From the NCBI GenBank assembly GCA_003216235.1, contig QCJE01000001.1, forward strand, positions 16,001-80,000: a stretch of DNA of 64,000 nucleotides. Direction: 5' to 3'. How positions within the stretch are numbered: position 1 is the stretch's first letter; every line of letters begins with the position of its first letter. Of the stretch, positions 21,024 to 30,666 are shown in pieces. The DNA comes from Pelagibacteraceae bacterium AG-404-P07 (lineage in GTDB: Bacteria; Pseudomonadota; Alphaproteobacteria; Pelagibacterales; Pelagibacteraceae). The translations under genes were made by a program, and so were the position numbers. The notes beneath the pieces were generated by a model. It was given only the letters and a program-made list of their open reading frames with translations, ran no database searches and was not told where the DNA came from.

Positions 21024-21140
21024 ATGCCGGCAACGACCTACTCTCCCGTGTCTTAAGACAAAGTACCATCAGCGCTGAAAGGCTTGACTTCCGAGTTCGG
21101 AATGGGATCGGGTATAACACTTTCGCAATAATTACCGGCA
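21024..21140 (-). rRNA. rrf: 5S ribosomal RNA, unlinked to 16S/23S in this window
   Basis: Minus strand TGCCGGTAATTATTGCGAAAGTGTTATACCCGATCCCATTCCGAACTCGGAAGTCAAGCCTTTCAGCGCTGATGGTACTTTGTCTTAAGACACGGGAGAGTAGGTCGTTGCCGGCA; closing helix TGCCGGTAA/TTGCCGGCA. Confidence 0.97.
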
Positions 21141-21145
21141 TGGGT

Positions 21146-21173
21146 GTTATAGCTTAAATGAGATTATTGTAAA
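21146..21173 (-). promoter_or_regulatory. Candidate sigma70 promoter dedicated to 5S rRNA
   Basis: Minus strand TTTACA (21168-21173) - 16 bp - TATAAC (21146-21151), 5 nt before the mature 5S 5' end. Confidence 0.65.
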
Positions 21174-21185
21174 CTATGATTTATA

Positions 21186-22085
21186 TTAATTTTTCTTTGA
21201 TTTTTTGTGTTTTTTAATAAAACTTTCTATGTACTTTTTTAGATCTATTTTTCCATAACTTCTATTCACGTAGTTATTAATAGTCATGGTAGATAATGCT
21301 GAGGCATATCTTTCACCTAATCTCTGAGGTAATAATTTAATTTTTGATTTAAAAAATTTAGCAACTCTTATAATTGAATAGCTTTTTTTATTAGAAATTG
21401 TGTAATACTTACATTTATTTTTCTTCCAAGCCTTGTAACATACATCAATAGTATCATTTATATGAGTGAATCTTCTTGATTGTGTTCCAGGTTTTACAAC
21501 TGGCAATGGTCTATTTTTTAAATAACAATCTTCAAATATACCAATTACGGTTGCCATACTTCCTTTAGATATTTGATTTGGACCATATACGTTGTAAAAA
21601 AAAATTACTTCATATTTAAAATTAAACCATTTTTTTAAATTTTCTAAAAATTCCAAATTTTTTGATTTCGTAAAGGCATAAGGAGATAAATTTTTATCTT
21701 TTCCCCTGTTGCCTAAAGATGCAGAAGTAGCTGAATAAATTAATTTTATTTTATTTTTTAAGCAAAAATCAAATACAGCGTTAGTACCAATAGTGTTTGA
21801 TTGAATACAATGATTCATTTTTAAAAAACTTTGGTAAATTCTTGCAAACTCACCAAAGTGAAAAATTGAATGTATTTTTTTTTTATGTTTATTTAAAATA
21901 ACTGAAATATTTTTTGTATGTGATTCTTTATATGATACTTTTTTATTTTTAATGTGATTTTTCTTATTTCCAGATGAGTAATCATCAATACTTATGATTT
22001 TGTAATTAGTTTTTTTTATAAGTAATTTAATAAGATTTGAACCTACAAACCCGGCACCACCAGTTACTACAATTATATTTTTCAA
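21186..22085 (-). CDS. NAD-dependent epimerase/dehydratase (GalE-like SDR)
   Basis: IIVVTGGAGFVGSNLIKLL Rossmann motif; Yx3K-like YAFTKSKN. Confidence 0.88.
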   Translation of the reverse strand: MKNIIVVTGGAGFVGSNLIKLLIKKTNYKIISIDDYSSGNKKNHIKNKKVSYKESHTKNISVILNKHKKKIHSIFHFGEFARIYQSFLKMNHCIQSNTIGTNAVFDFCLKNKIKLIYSATSASLGNRGKDKNLSPYAFTKSKNLEFLENLKKWFNFKYEVIFFYNVYGPNQISKGSMATVIGIFEDCYLKNRPLPVVKPGTQSRRFTHINDTIDVCYKAWKKNKCKYYTISNKKSYSIIRVAKFFKSKIKLLPQRLGERYASALSTMTINNYVNRSYGKIDLKKYIESFIKKHKKSKKN

Positions 22086-22126
22086 ATTTTACCTCAAAAG
22101 TATTAATTAAATATACGATTATTAAA

Positions 22127-22906
22127 TTAAATAAAGAAATTTATTAATCTTGTTAGAAAATAATCAACACTATAATAAAATTTTATTTTTAACTTTCTAT
22201 TCAATGTCATGAGATAATTAAATGCCTCATTTCTTTTTTTCCACCAAGATATACTTAATTTATTGTATCTAGATGAAATCCCACTTTTATCATAGTTATA
22301 ATTAGTTAAATTTTTTTTAATGATGGAAAATTTATTTTTTTGAAATGCAAAAATTGATAGCCTTGCGTCAATCTCTAAATTTGGGTGTTTATTTTTTTCT
22401 AAAAACTTTAAAAAATTTGTGAAAAATTTTCTTCTAAAAGAGATGCAGCTTGTTGGGTAAAATCTAGGCCATATAGAATAACTGTGTTTTTTTGGTTTTA
22501 TATACATTAATTTATTTTTATTGGTCAAAAATGGGGTGTCCTGAATGAAGTCTAGATCATTATTTCCAGAAAATAATTTAAATATAAAAGATAATTTATT
22601 TTTTTTGAATGTGTCATCCCCATCTAATAGAAATATTATTTCTCCTTTTGATTTATTAAATAATTCAATTAATCCATAAATTTGATTTAAAGGACCACTT
22701 GTAAATTTTTTATTTTTATTTTTGATTAGTTTTATCTTTTTATTGTAAGATTCTAATATTTTTATTGATTTATCTGATGAACAATCATCAAAAACTAAAA
22801 TTTCTTTTTTCTTAAAATTTTGTTTTAAACAAGAATCTATTGTATTTCTTATGTATGTATCTTTATTATAGTTAGTAATTAATATTGATGCATAATTTTT
22901 TTTCAT
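22127..22906 (-). CDS. Family 2 glycosyltransferase
   Basis: ASILITNYNKDTYIRNTIDSCLKQNFKKKEILVFDDCSSDKS; LLDGDD. Confidence 0.9.
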   Translation of the reverse strand: MKKNYASILITNYNKDTYIRNTIDSCLKQNFKKKEILVFDDCSSDKSIKILESYNKKIKLIKNKNKKFTSGPLNQIYGLIELFNKSKGEIIFLLDGDDTFKKNKLSFIFKLFSGNNDLDFIQDTPFLTNKNKLMYIKPKKHSYSIWPRFYPTSCISFRRKFFTNFLKFLEKNKHPNLEIDARLSIFAFQKNKFSIIKKNLTNYNYDKSGISSRYNKLSISWWKKRNEAFNYLMTLNRKLKIKFYYSVDYFLTRLINFFI

Positions 22907-23931
22907 TGTTTAATAAGATTTCTAGAAAAAAAATAATAAAAAACAATATAAAATAATATATTAAAAAAAATAATTGATAAAAGTATATCAGATTTTGTTG
23001 GAAAATTACTAGCTACCAAAAATCCAGGCAAATTAATAGATAAAATAAAAAAACTAGATATAGGATTTAATGTTTTTTTGGAAAAAATTTTCTTACTTTG
23101 TAAAAATAAAAATATCATGTGATGTAAATGTAAATTATCAGGTAAAGATGTTTTTTTTTTTTTCAAAATTCTTCTTATAAGTGAAAAAAGATTTTCAAAA
23201 GCGGGATACCATAACAAAACTACAATATAGTAAGGAGATAAAAAATCATTATTAGAGTAAAATTTAATTAGATAAAAACCAATTAATAATGATAAGAGAT
23301 AAGTCCCACTATCTCCTAAATAAACTAATCCAAAAATATTAAAAACAAAAAAGATGAATAAAACAAATATTAAAATATTTACAAAATTATAATCTATTGC
23401 GTCAACTTCCGGATAAAAGTTAACTAAAAATATTATTGAGATCAAAATAAACAAGTAATATCCAGCTAAAAGACCGTTTAAACCATCTAAAAAATTACTA
23501 CCATTAATTAAAATTGCTAAGCAAAAAACTGTAAAGAAAAGATTAAAATATTCATTTGATAATAGTAAATTAAAAGTATCTAATCTTACGTCGTTGATTT
23601 GCAAATTTTCAAAATAAGAGAGAAATAGTAAAATTAATATTTGAAAAATTAATCTTTTATTTGGACTTGTAAGAATATTCTTATCCGACAATAACCCTAA
23701 TAAAGTAATTAAAACTGTGGATACTATAAGTATTAAAGTATGACTATAAGTAAAAAATAAGTATACAACCAATATATACAAACCTCCAATTATAACTGGA
23801 GATTTATTTTCATTACCTATAGTTTTATGATCTGAATAAGAAATTTTATCAATCAAAAATTCTTTTTTTTTTAAAAAACTATAAAGGCACACAAATATTA
23901 AAAATATAAAAAATAAATTTTTTAAATCCAT
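22903..23931 (-). CDS. MraY/WecA-family polyprenyl-phosphate sugar-1-phosphate transferase
   Basis: Multi-TM; INGSNFLDGLNGLLAGYYL; NIFGLVYLGDSGTYLLSLLIGFY. Confidence 0.92.
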   Translation of the reverse strand: MDLKNLFFIFLIFVCLYSFLKKKEFLIDKISYSDHKTIGNENKSPVIIGGLYILVVYLFFTYSHTLILIVSTVLITLLGLLSDKNILTSPNKRLIFQILILLFLSYFENLQINDVRLDTFNLLLSNEYFNLFFTVFCLAILINGSNFLDGLNGLLAGYYLFILISIIFLVNFYPEVDAIDYNFVNILIFVLFIFFVFNIFGLVYLGDSGTYLLSLLIGFYLIKFYSNNDFLSPYYIVVLLWYPAFENLFSLIRRILKKKKTSLPDNLHLHHMIFLFLQSKKIFSKKTLNPISSFFILSINLPGFLVASNFPTKSDILLSIIFFNILFYIVFYYFFSRNLIKQ

Positions 23932-23939
23932 TTCAAATA

Positions 23940-24887
23940 TTAGTTCATCCTTGATTGAACTACTTGTCTTAAACCTTCATAAAAGTTAATCTTTGGTGAC
24001 CATCCAAATCTGATGATTTTGCTTGAGTCTAAATTTTTTTTAAATGTTCCATCTGGTGAATTTTTATCAAAAATTATCTTCCCTCTAAAATTTATATATT
24101 TAGCTATTAAACTTGATAATTTTTTGATTGAAATATGATCTTGAGTACCAACATTCAGTATTGGCAATTTGTTATTGAATTTTTTTTCTAATATTTTTTT
24201 TTTGATTTTAAGAGACAGTAATATCGCAGAGGCTAAATCATCTGAATGTATAAACTCTCTTAAAGGTTTTCCTGTTCCTAAAAGTTTAACGAATTTATTT
24301 CCTTTTTTTTTTGCATTCTCAATTTTTTTAATTATTGCAGGAATAACATGTCCATCAATAGCATCGAAAGTATCATTTTCTCCATAAACATTAGTAGGCA
24401 TTAAACATATAATATCTAAGTCATAATCCTCGTATAATGTCTCACAAAATTTTATGCCTGCTATTTTAGCGATTGCATAGCATTGGTTAGTTTTTTCTAG
24501 ACTTCCAGTAAGTAGACTTTCTTCTTTAATAGGAGTTTTTGAAAACTTTGGGTAAATACAAGATGTCCCAAGGTAAATTGTTCTTTTAATTTTTTTTTTT
24601 AATGCCATTTGTAATAAAGAGTTTTGTATTTCGATATTATTTAAAAAAAAATCTTTTTGATTTGAGCTATTTGCTATTATACCACCTGCTTTAGCTGCTG
24701 CCATTATCATATAGTCAATTTTTTTATTTTTAAAATATTTTAAAACTTTTTTTGTGTCTCTTAAATCAAGTTTTTTTCTATCAACTACAATCAAATTTTT
24801 ATAGCCCTTATCCTTTAATAATTTTAATACTGAACTACCTACAAGACCTTTGTGTCCCGCAATAAAAATATTATCTGATTTTTTCAT
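23940..24887 (-). CDS. fcl: GDP-L-fucose synthase
   Basis: IFIAGHKGLVGSSVLKLL, AAKAGGI, YLGTSCIYPKFSKTPIKEESLLTG, YAIAKIAGIK. Confidence 0.93.
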   Translation of the reverse strand: MKKSDNIFIAGHKGLVGSSVLKLLKDKGYKNLIVVDRKKLDLRDTKKVLKYFKNKKIDYMIMAAAKAGGIIANSSNQKDFFLNNIEIQNSLLQMALKKKIKRTIYLGTSCIYPKFSKTPIKEESLLTGSLEKTNQCYAIAKIAGIKFCETLYEDYDLDIICLMPTNVYGENDTFDAIDGHVIPAIIKKIENAKKKGNKFVKLLGTGKPLREFIHSDDLASAILLSLKIKKKILEKKFNNKLPILNVGTQDHISIKKLSSLIAKYINFRGKIIFDKNSPDGTFKKNLDSSKIIRFGWSPKINFYEGLRQVVQSRMN

Positions 24888-25939
24888 TTATTTTTTTTTT
24901 TAAAAATAGATATATCTGAGTCAAGCATATCTTTTACAAGATCTTTTAAACTATGCTTGAGTTTATATTTTAATTCTCTAAGTGCTTTTTTGGGATTGCC
25001 TTTTAGATAATCTATTTCTAAAGGCCTATAATATTTTCTGTCAACTTTAATTATAAGTTCTTTTTTTTTATTTTTTATCAAATATCCTTTTTCATTAACA
25101 CCTTTTCCCATCCAGACTATTTTTAGACCAAGATATCTGCAACATTCATTCACAAATTCTCTTACACTTGTAGTTTTTCCTGTTGCAATAACATAATCAT
25201 CAGGTTTTGATCTTTGAAGAATTTTCCATTGCATTTCTGTATAATCTTTCGCATGACCCCAGTCTCTTTTGGCATTTAGGTTTCCTAAATATAAAATATC
25301 TTTTGAACCTAAAATTTTTTTTGCAAAATACATTGTTATTTTTCGTGTGACAAAGGTTTCACCTCTTCTAGGACTTTCATGGTTAAATAAAATTCCATTA
25401 CAAGCAAAAAATCCATAAGCCTCCCTATAAACTTTAGTAATATAATAAGAATATAATTTAGATACTCCATAAGGAGATTTTGGAACCATCAAAGATTTTT
25501 CGTCAAATGAATTTACTTTATCTGGTTTTTCCCCAAAAAGTTCAGACGTGCTTGCTTGATAAAATTTTGTTTTTTTTAAATTTAAAAATCTCATAGCTTC
25601 TAAAACTCTTAGTGTTCCCAAGCCTGTGACCTCAGATGTATATTCTGGAATTTCAAATGAATGCCCTACATGACTTTGTGCACCCAAATTATAAATCTCA
25701 TTTGGTTTAACTTTATTAATCACATTTACAATACTATTAGAGTCTGACAAATCTCCATAATGAAGTCGGAAATTTGATTTAGTATGAAAGTCTTTATAAA
25801 TATGATCTATTCTATTCGTATTAAAAGTTGATGCTTTTCTTTTTATGCCGTGAACAATATAACCCTTACCTAAAAGGAACTCTGCAAGATAAGATCCATC
25901 TTGACCAGTTATACCTGTAATTAATGCTTTTTTTTTCAA
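24884..25939 (-). CDS. gmd: GDP-mannose 4,6-dehydratase
   Basis: ALITGITGQDGSYLAEFLLGKGYIVHGIKR, LGAQSHVGHSFE, ILFNHESPRRGETFVTRKI. Confidence 0.96.
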   Translation of the reverse strand: MKKKALITGITGQDGSYLAEFLLGKGYIVHGIKRKASTFNTNRIDHIYKDFHTKSNFRLHYGDLSDSNSIVNVINKVKPNEIYNLGAQSHVGHSFEIPEYTSEVTGLGTLRVLEAMRFLNLKKTKFYQASTSELFGEKPDKVNSFDEKSLMVPKSPYGVSKLYSYYITKVYREAYGFFACNGILFNHESPRRGETFVTRKITMYFAKKILGSKDILYLGNLNAKRDWGHAKDYTEMQWKILQRSKPDDYVIATGKTTSVREFVNECCRYLGLKIVWMGKGVNEKGYLIKNKKKELIIKVDRKYYRPLEIDYLKGNPKKALRELKYKLKHSLKDLVKDMLDSDISIFKKKNK

Positions 25940-25940
25940 T

Positions 25941-26696
25941 TTAGTTAAAATATTTGATTAACTTATTATAGGATAAAACTAATACACTAAAAAATGAAGA
26001 TATTAAATTTTTTTTTTCAAAGAAATAATATAATTTAAAAGCATCTTTTAATTTAGTGAAAGTACTTGATGATAATGAGTTTTTGCTATCTCTCCACGAT
26101 GATAATGTTTGATTTAAATGTTTAAGTTTAAAGCCTTTTCTCGCTAATTTTAACCATAAACCAAAATCTTCTTGAGTATTTAACTCTGGGAAACTTAAAT
26201 TCAATATCATCCTTTTATTTATCATTACAGTACTAAGACCAATAAAATTTGATTTGATTAGGTTAGAATAGCTTGCATCAGAATTTACTTTTTTTAACTT
26301 AAGAAGTTTATTTTTTTCATCAATCACAGCATAAGATGTGAAAGAAAAATAGTAAGAATTTTTTTCCATAAAATTTAATTGTTTTAATAGTTTATTTTTT
26401 TTCCAAATATCATCTGCGTCAATAAAAGCTAAATATTTTCCTTTAGAATGTTTAATTGCTAAATTTCTAGACTTTGCTACACCAAAATTTTTCTTATTAA
26501 TGATAATTTTTTTTTTTTTAAATCTATCTAAAAGTAATTTAATGTATTCAATATCAGTATCATCATCTTCATCAAAAACAAAAATTACTTCAAAGTTTTT
26601 ATAAGTTTGATCAAAAATTGATTTTAAAGTTCCTTTTATGAATTTTTTTTTTTTATAATAAGTTATGATAACAGAAACTAATGGTTTTTTTTTCAC
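25941..26696 (-). CDS. Family 2 glycosyltransferase
   Basis: LVSVIITYYKKKKFIKGTLKSIFDQTYKNFEVIFVFDEDDD; AFIDADDIW. Confidence 0.9.
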   Translation of the reverse strand: MKKKPLVSVIITYYKKKKFIKGTLKSIFDQTYKNFEVIFVFDEDDDTDIEYIKLLLDRFKKKKIIINKKNFGVAKSRNLAIKHSKGKYLAFIDADDIWKKNKLLKQLNFMEKNSYYFSFTSYAVIDEKNKLLKLKKVNSDASYSNLIKSNFIGLSTVMINKRMILNLSFPELNTQEDFGLWLKLARKGFKLKHLNQTLSSWRDSKNSLSSSTFTKLKDAFKLYYFFEKKNLISSFFSVLVLSYNKLIKYFN

Positions 26697-27820
26697 TAAA
26701 ATAATCTAGATAATGATTTATAATGATAAAATAAAGTAAATTTTTTAATTAACTTTAAATTATTTAATTTAAATTGATTAATTTTCTTATTATTTTCAAA
26801 ATTTTTAAATTTTTCTAAGAAATCATTCATATTATTATTTTCAAAAACTATTCCATTATAATCATCTTTAATTAATTCTATAGGGCCGGGCCATGCATTA
26901 GATGTTAAAACTGGAGCTCTGCAGTAAGATGCTTCAACTAAAACAAAACCTGGATCTTCCCACAAAGAACTCAAAATAAATCCTTGGGAATTTCTAAAAT
27001 AGGGATAAATATTACCTATATAGCCTAACAGAATTATATTATTTTCCAAATTATTTTCTCTTATAAATTTTCTTATTTTATTTTCCTCTTCTCCATTACC
27101 AGCTATCACTAATTTTACTTTTTTATTTTTTTTAATTATCTCTTTGAAAGCTTTGCATAAAAACATAAAATTTTTTTGTTTTGTTAATCTACCAACAGAC
27201 AAATAAAAATTTTTTAAATCTATTTTTTCTTTTTTTTTATTATTAATTTCTTTTACTTTAATTACTGGATCATATAAAAGTTTAACTTTTGAAGAATCTA
27301 CAAGATTCAAACTCTTAATATATTTTAAAGTGTTTTCTGTTGGGCAGGTGATTAAATAAATTTTTTTAAGTGTTATTTTCCAAAAAAATTTTCTTATGAA
27401 ATTCATTTGGGGATATCCTGAAATTCTTAAAATAAATTTTGTTTCAAATTTAAAAAAAAGTAAAAGAAAAAGAGGAAGAGATGTTATCAAGTGGATAATT
27501 AAAAATTCAGGTTTATTTTTAATTAGAATTTTTTTTAAAGGAAAAAAACCTAAAATAAAAAATATTAAAAATGATAGTCTGCTTTTTAATTTTCCTTTAT
27601 AAGGTAAAAAATTTGTTAAAGAAGAATAATAATTAATAAACTTTAATTCCTTTTTTTCTTGAGTCTTATAAAATTTGTCAAATTCGCCGAAAAAATTTAA
27701 AATGTAGCTTTCATAATTTGAGCTATATCTTTTTAATGATTCAGCTGAATTTAAAACTGCCTTGCAAGTTGCTATTGGTGATAAAAAAGGTGACCAATAA
27801 TAGATTTTTTTTTGTTTCAA
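26696..27820 (-). CDS. Family 4-like glycosyltransferase
   Basis: YLSVGRLTKQKNFMFLCKAF; ILSSLWEDPGFVLVEASYCRAPVLTS. Confidence 0.9.
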   Translation of the reverse strand: MKQKKIYYWSPFLSPIATCKAVLNSAESLKRYSSNYESYILNFFGEFDKFYKTQEKKELKFINYYSSLTNFLPYKGKLKSRLSFLIFFILGFFPLKKILIKNKPEFLIIHLITSLPLFLLLFFKFETKFILRISGYPQMNFIRKFFWKITLKKIYLITCPTENTLKYIKSLNLVDSSKVKLLYDPVIKVKEINNKKKEKIDLKNFYLSVGRLTKQKNFMFLCKAFKEIIKKNKKVKLVIAGNGEEENKIRKFIRENNLENNIILLGYIGNIYPYFRNSQGFILSSLWEDPGFVLVEASYCRAPVLTSNAWPGPIELIKDDYNGIVFENNNMNDFLEKFKNFENNKKINQFKLNNLKLIKKFTLFYHYKSLSRLF

Positions 27821-27884
27821 GGTATTTCTAATTTGTAATTCTAGTGTATTAGTAATATTAAAATATATCTTACAAAATAAATAA

Positions 27885-28520
27885 ATGAATGACTATAGTT
27901 ATAAACTAGATAATTATTTATTTCCTCTAATTGAAAATATTAACAATCCAGTTTTTTTAGAATTAGGTGTTCAAAAGGGTGTTTCAACTAAAAAATTTTT
28001 AGAAATATGCAAAAAGAAAAATGGAAAGCTTTTTTCTGTTGATGTGGATGATTGCTCTAATATTTTAAATGATATAAATTGGAATTTTTTTCATACAAGA
28101 GATGATGATTTTGATTTTATAAAATCAAAGATTCCTGATAAAATTGATGTTCTATTTATTGACACTATTCACGAAGCAAGTCATGTTCAAAAACTATTTT
28201 ATGAATATTTTGATATCGTAAAAATGAATGGATATATATTTATAGATGATATATCGCATCTACCTTATCAAAAAGGTTTGGAGAGAGATAATTTCTACTG
28301 TGAAATAAATAATAAAGAAACATTTCAAATGATTTTGGATATCTTTAATTCAAACAGTGATAAGTTCGATTTAAATTTTTCATTTAAATCATCTGGTTTA
28401 TGTATTATTAAAAAAACTAAAGATGAAAAGTTAAATAAATTAAAAAAAATTAAAGTTAGAGACATCTCTTTTAAAAATTTTTTAAGAATACTGTGGAAAA
28501 AAATAAAAAGAAAATCATAA
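27885..28520 (+). CDS. Class I SAM-dependent methyltransferase
   Basis: VFLELGVQKGVSTKKFLEICKKKNGKLFSVDVDD; DVLFIDTIHEASHV; MNGYIFIDD. Confidence 0.7.
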   Translation: MNDYSYKLDNYLFPLIENINNPVFLELGVQKGVSTKKFLEICKKKNGKLFSVDVDDCSNILNDINWNFFHTRDDDFDFIKSKIPDKIDVLFIDTIHEASHVQKLFYEYFDIVKMNGYIFIDDISHLPYQKGLERDNFYCEINNKETFQMILDIFNSNSDKFDLNFSFKSSGLCIIKKTKDEKLNKLKKIKVRDISFKNFLRILWKKIKRKS

Positions 28521-29599
28521 TTTTTATGCCCTCTATGGATGGGGGTGGGGTAGAAAAAAATTTAATTATAATCTCGAATTATTTATCCAATCATGGAAAT
28601 AAGATTGTTCTTATAACATTTAATAATAAATTTAATAAATTTTTTTCAAAAAGAATTAAAATTATAAATTTTAGTTTATTTCAAAAAAGTAGATGTAGTA
28701 AATATTTTAAATATGCAATTTGCTGTTTTTTATTAATTAAAGAATTATCAAAAAAAGACAATTGTGTAATATTATCTTTTCAAGCAAATATATATTCACT
28801 AATAATATCGAAATTATTAAGAAAAAAAATAATTATAAGATCTAATTCTTCACCAAGTGGTTGGACAAAAAATTTTTTAAAAAATTTTATTTTTAGATTT
28901 ATGTTTAAAAAAGCAGATCATATAATTGTTAATAGTAAAGATTTTCAAAAAGAATTAAATAAAAAATTTAATGTTAAATCTAATTTAATTTATAACCCTT
29001 TAAATAAAATTGAAATAAAAAAAAAGAGTAATGAAAAATATAATTTTCCTTTTTTTAATGATAAAAAAAGTTTAAAATTAATTAATATTGCTAGATTTAC
29101 AGATCAAAAAGACCATCTAACCTTACTTAAATCTTTTCGAGAAATAAATAAAAAAATAAATGTTAAATTACTTATTATTGGTTATGGAGTAAATGAAAGT
29201 TTAATTAAAAATTTTATAAAACAAAACAATTTAAATAAGAAAATAATTGTTGTTGATTTTACTAATAATCCCTTTAGGTATTTAATAAAATCTGATGCAT
29301 TAATTTTAACTTCAAAATTTGAAGGATTGCCTAATGTTATTTTAGAGGCACTTGTCTTAAAAAAAATTGTAATATCAACAAACTGTCCAACAGGGCCTAG
29401 TGAAATATTAAACAATGGTAAATTTGGTACACTGTTCAAAATTGGAGATTATAAAAAATTAAATAAGATAATTTATGAAATTAATCAAAATAAAATTAAA
29501 TTTAAAAAAAAAGCAATTTTAGGTTATAAAAGCTTAAATAGATTTGATTATAATTTTAATTGTAAACAATATCATAAACTACTATTAAAAATAATTTAA
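28493..29599 (+). CDS. Family 4-like glycosyltransferase
   Basis: LINIARFTDQKDHLTLLKSF; LTSKFEGLPNVILEALVLKKIVISTNCPTGPSEIL. Confidence 0.93.
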   Translation: MEKNKKKIIIFMPSMDGGGVEKNLIIISNYLSNHGNKIVLITFNNKFNKFFSKRIKIINFSLFQKSRCSKYFKYAICCFLLIKELSKKDNCVILSFQANIYSLIISKLLRKKIIIRSNSSPSGWTKNFLKNFIFRFMFKKADHIIVNSKDFQKELNKKFNVKSNLIYNPLNKIEIKKKSNEKYNFPFFNDKKSLKLINIARFTDQKDHLTLLKSFREINKKINVKLLIIGYGVNESLIKNFIKQNNLNKKIIVVDFTNNPFRYLIKSDALILTSKFEGLPNVILEALVLKKIVISTNCPTGPSEILNNGKFGTLFKIGDYKKLNKIIYEINQNKIKFKKKAILGYKSLNRFDYNFNCKQYHKLLLKII

Positions 29600-29605
29600 A
29601 CTTTT

Positions 29606-30616
29606 TTAATTTAATTTTTTAATATCATCAATCCACGCGTATAAATATTTTAACTCATTGGGATTAAAAATCTTTTCTTTAATTAGAGCTTTATATGATA
29701 CTAAAAGATTTTTTAAGTAATTTTTATTTCCTTTATCTAATTTTAATTTTTTCAATTTTTCTAAACCTTTTTCTAAATTTTTATATAAAGAGAATTCTTG
29801 CTTTAAATCATCTGTCAAATCATGAATATTTCTTATCTGTTTCATCGTTGTTCCAAAAAATAAGATGCTAGATCTGTCTTTTATAATTATATTAAGTGCA
29901 ATAATACCTCTCCAAATATCAGTAACTCTCATTTCACATGTAGAAGGTAAATACATTAATGGAAAATATCTATTAAACCATATGGTATTTTGACTATTTG
30001 TTGGGGAAAAAGCTTTACCTAGATCAACAGAATAATTTTTTTTAAATTTTACATTAATTTTTTTATTCAGAATTCTATACAGAGCATCAACATCAGGATT
30101 TCCTTCACAAACACCTTGTTGAAGATAAAAATTTTTACTTTTTTTTTTATTTGATAATTTTGGTATTTCGTCGATTTTATTAAGAGGTAATCCTCTTGGC
30201 CATATACTTTTTTTATTATTGACTGTAAAAATATTATAAATATTGACCCAATCATTATTTTTAATTTTTACTTGCTTAACTTTATGCTTAAGCTTAATAT
30301 TTTTTATAAAATTATCTTTTGGGAAATTATCATCATCTGTTTCTATTATTACTTTCGACTTATTCTTCATAGATATTAAATATCCAATGTTTTTTCTTGC
30401 ATAATTATTTTTTTTACAGACTTTAGAAAACTGAAATTTCAATTTTTCTTGAGATTTTATTCCATAATAATTTCCATATTTAATTATAAAATTTTTAGGT
30501 GTTTTTTTGTCTCCAATAATTATAAAATCGCTTTGATCTTTTAAACAAAGATTGCTAATTTTTTTTATATTTTCGTTTGGTTTATTAATTGTTGTAATTA
30601 CGACAGATTTTTTCAT
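29606..30616 (-). CDS. STELLO/DUF288-type glycosyltransferase
   Basis: SVVITTINKPNENIKKISN...YARKNIGYLISMKNKSKVIIETDDDNFPKDN; WPRGLPL; RVTDIWRGIIAL. Confidence 0.75.
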   Translation of the reverse strand: MKKSVVITTINKPNENIKKISNLCLKDQSDFIIIGDKKTPKNFIIKYGNYYGIKSQEKLKFQFSKVCKKNNYARKNIGYLISMKNKSKVIIETDDDNFPKDNFIKNIKLKHKVKQVKIKNNDWVNIYNIFTVNNKKSIWPRGLPLNKIDEIPKLSNKKKSKNFYLQQGVCEGNPDVDALYRILNKKINVKFKKNYSVDLGKAFSPTNSQNTIWFNRYFPLMYLPSTCEMRVTDIWRGIIALNIIIKDRSSILFFGTTMKQIRNIHDLTDDLKQEFSLYKNLEKGLEKLKKLKLDKGNKNYLKNLLVSYKALIKEKIFNPNELKYLYAWIDDIKKLN

Positions 30617-30666
30617 GTATATATATTATTATAGGATATAAGTAATATTTATTTTATAACTTTCAA

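Noticed and set aside
22903-23931. Assignment as mraY
   Set aside because: Context is an O-antigen-type island with no peptidoglycan genes nearby; a WecA-like role is more likely
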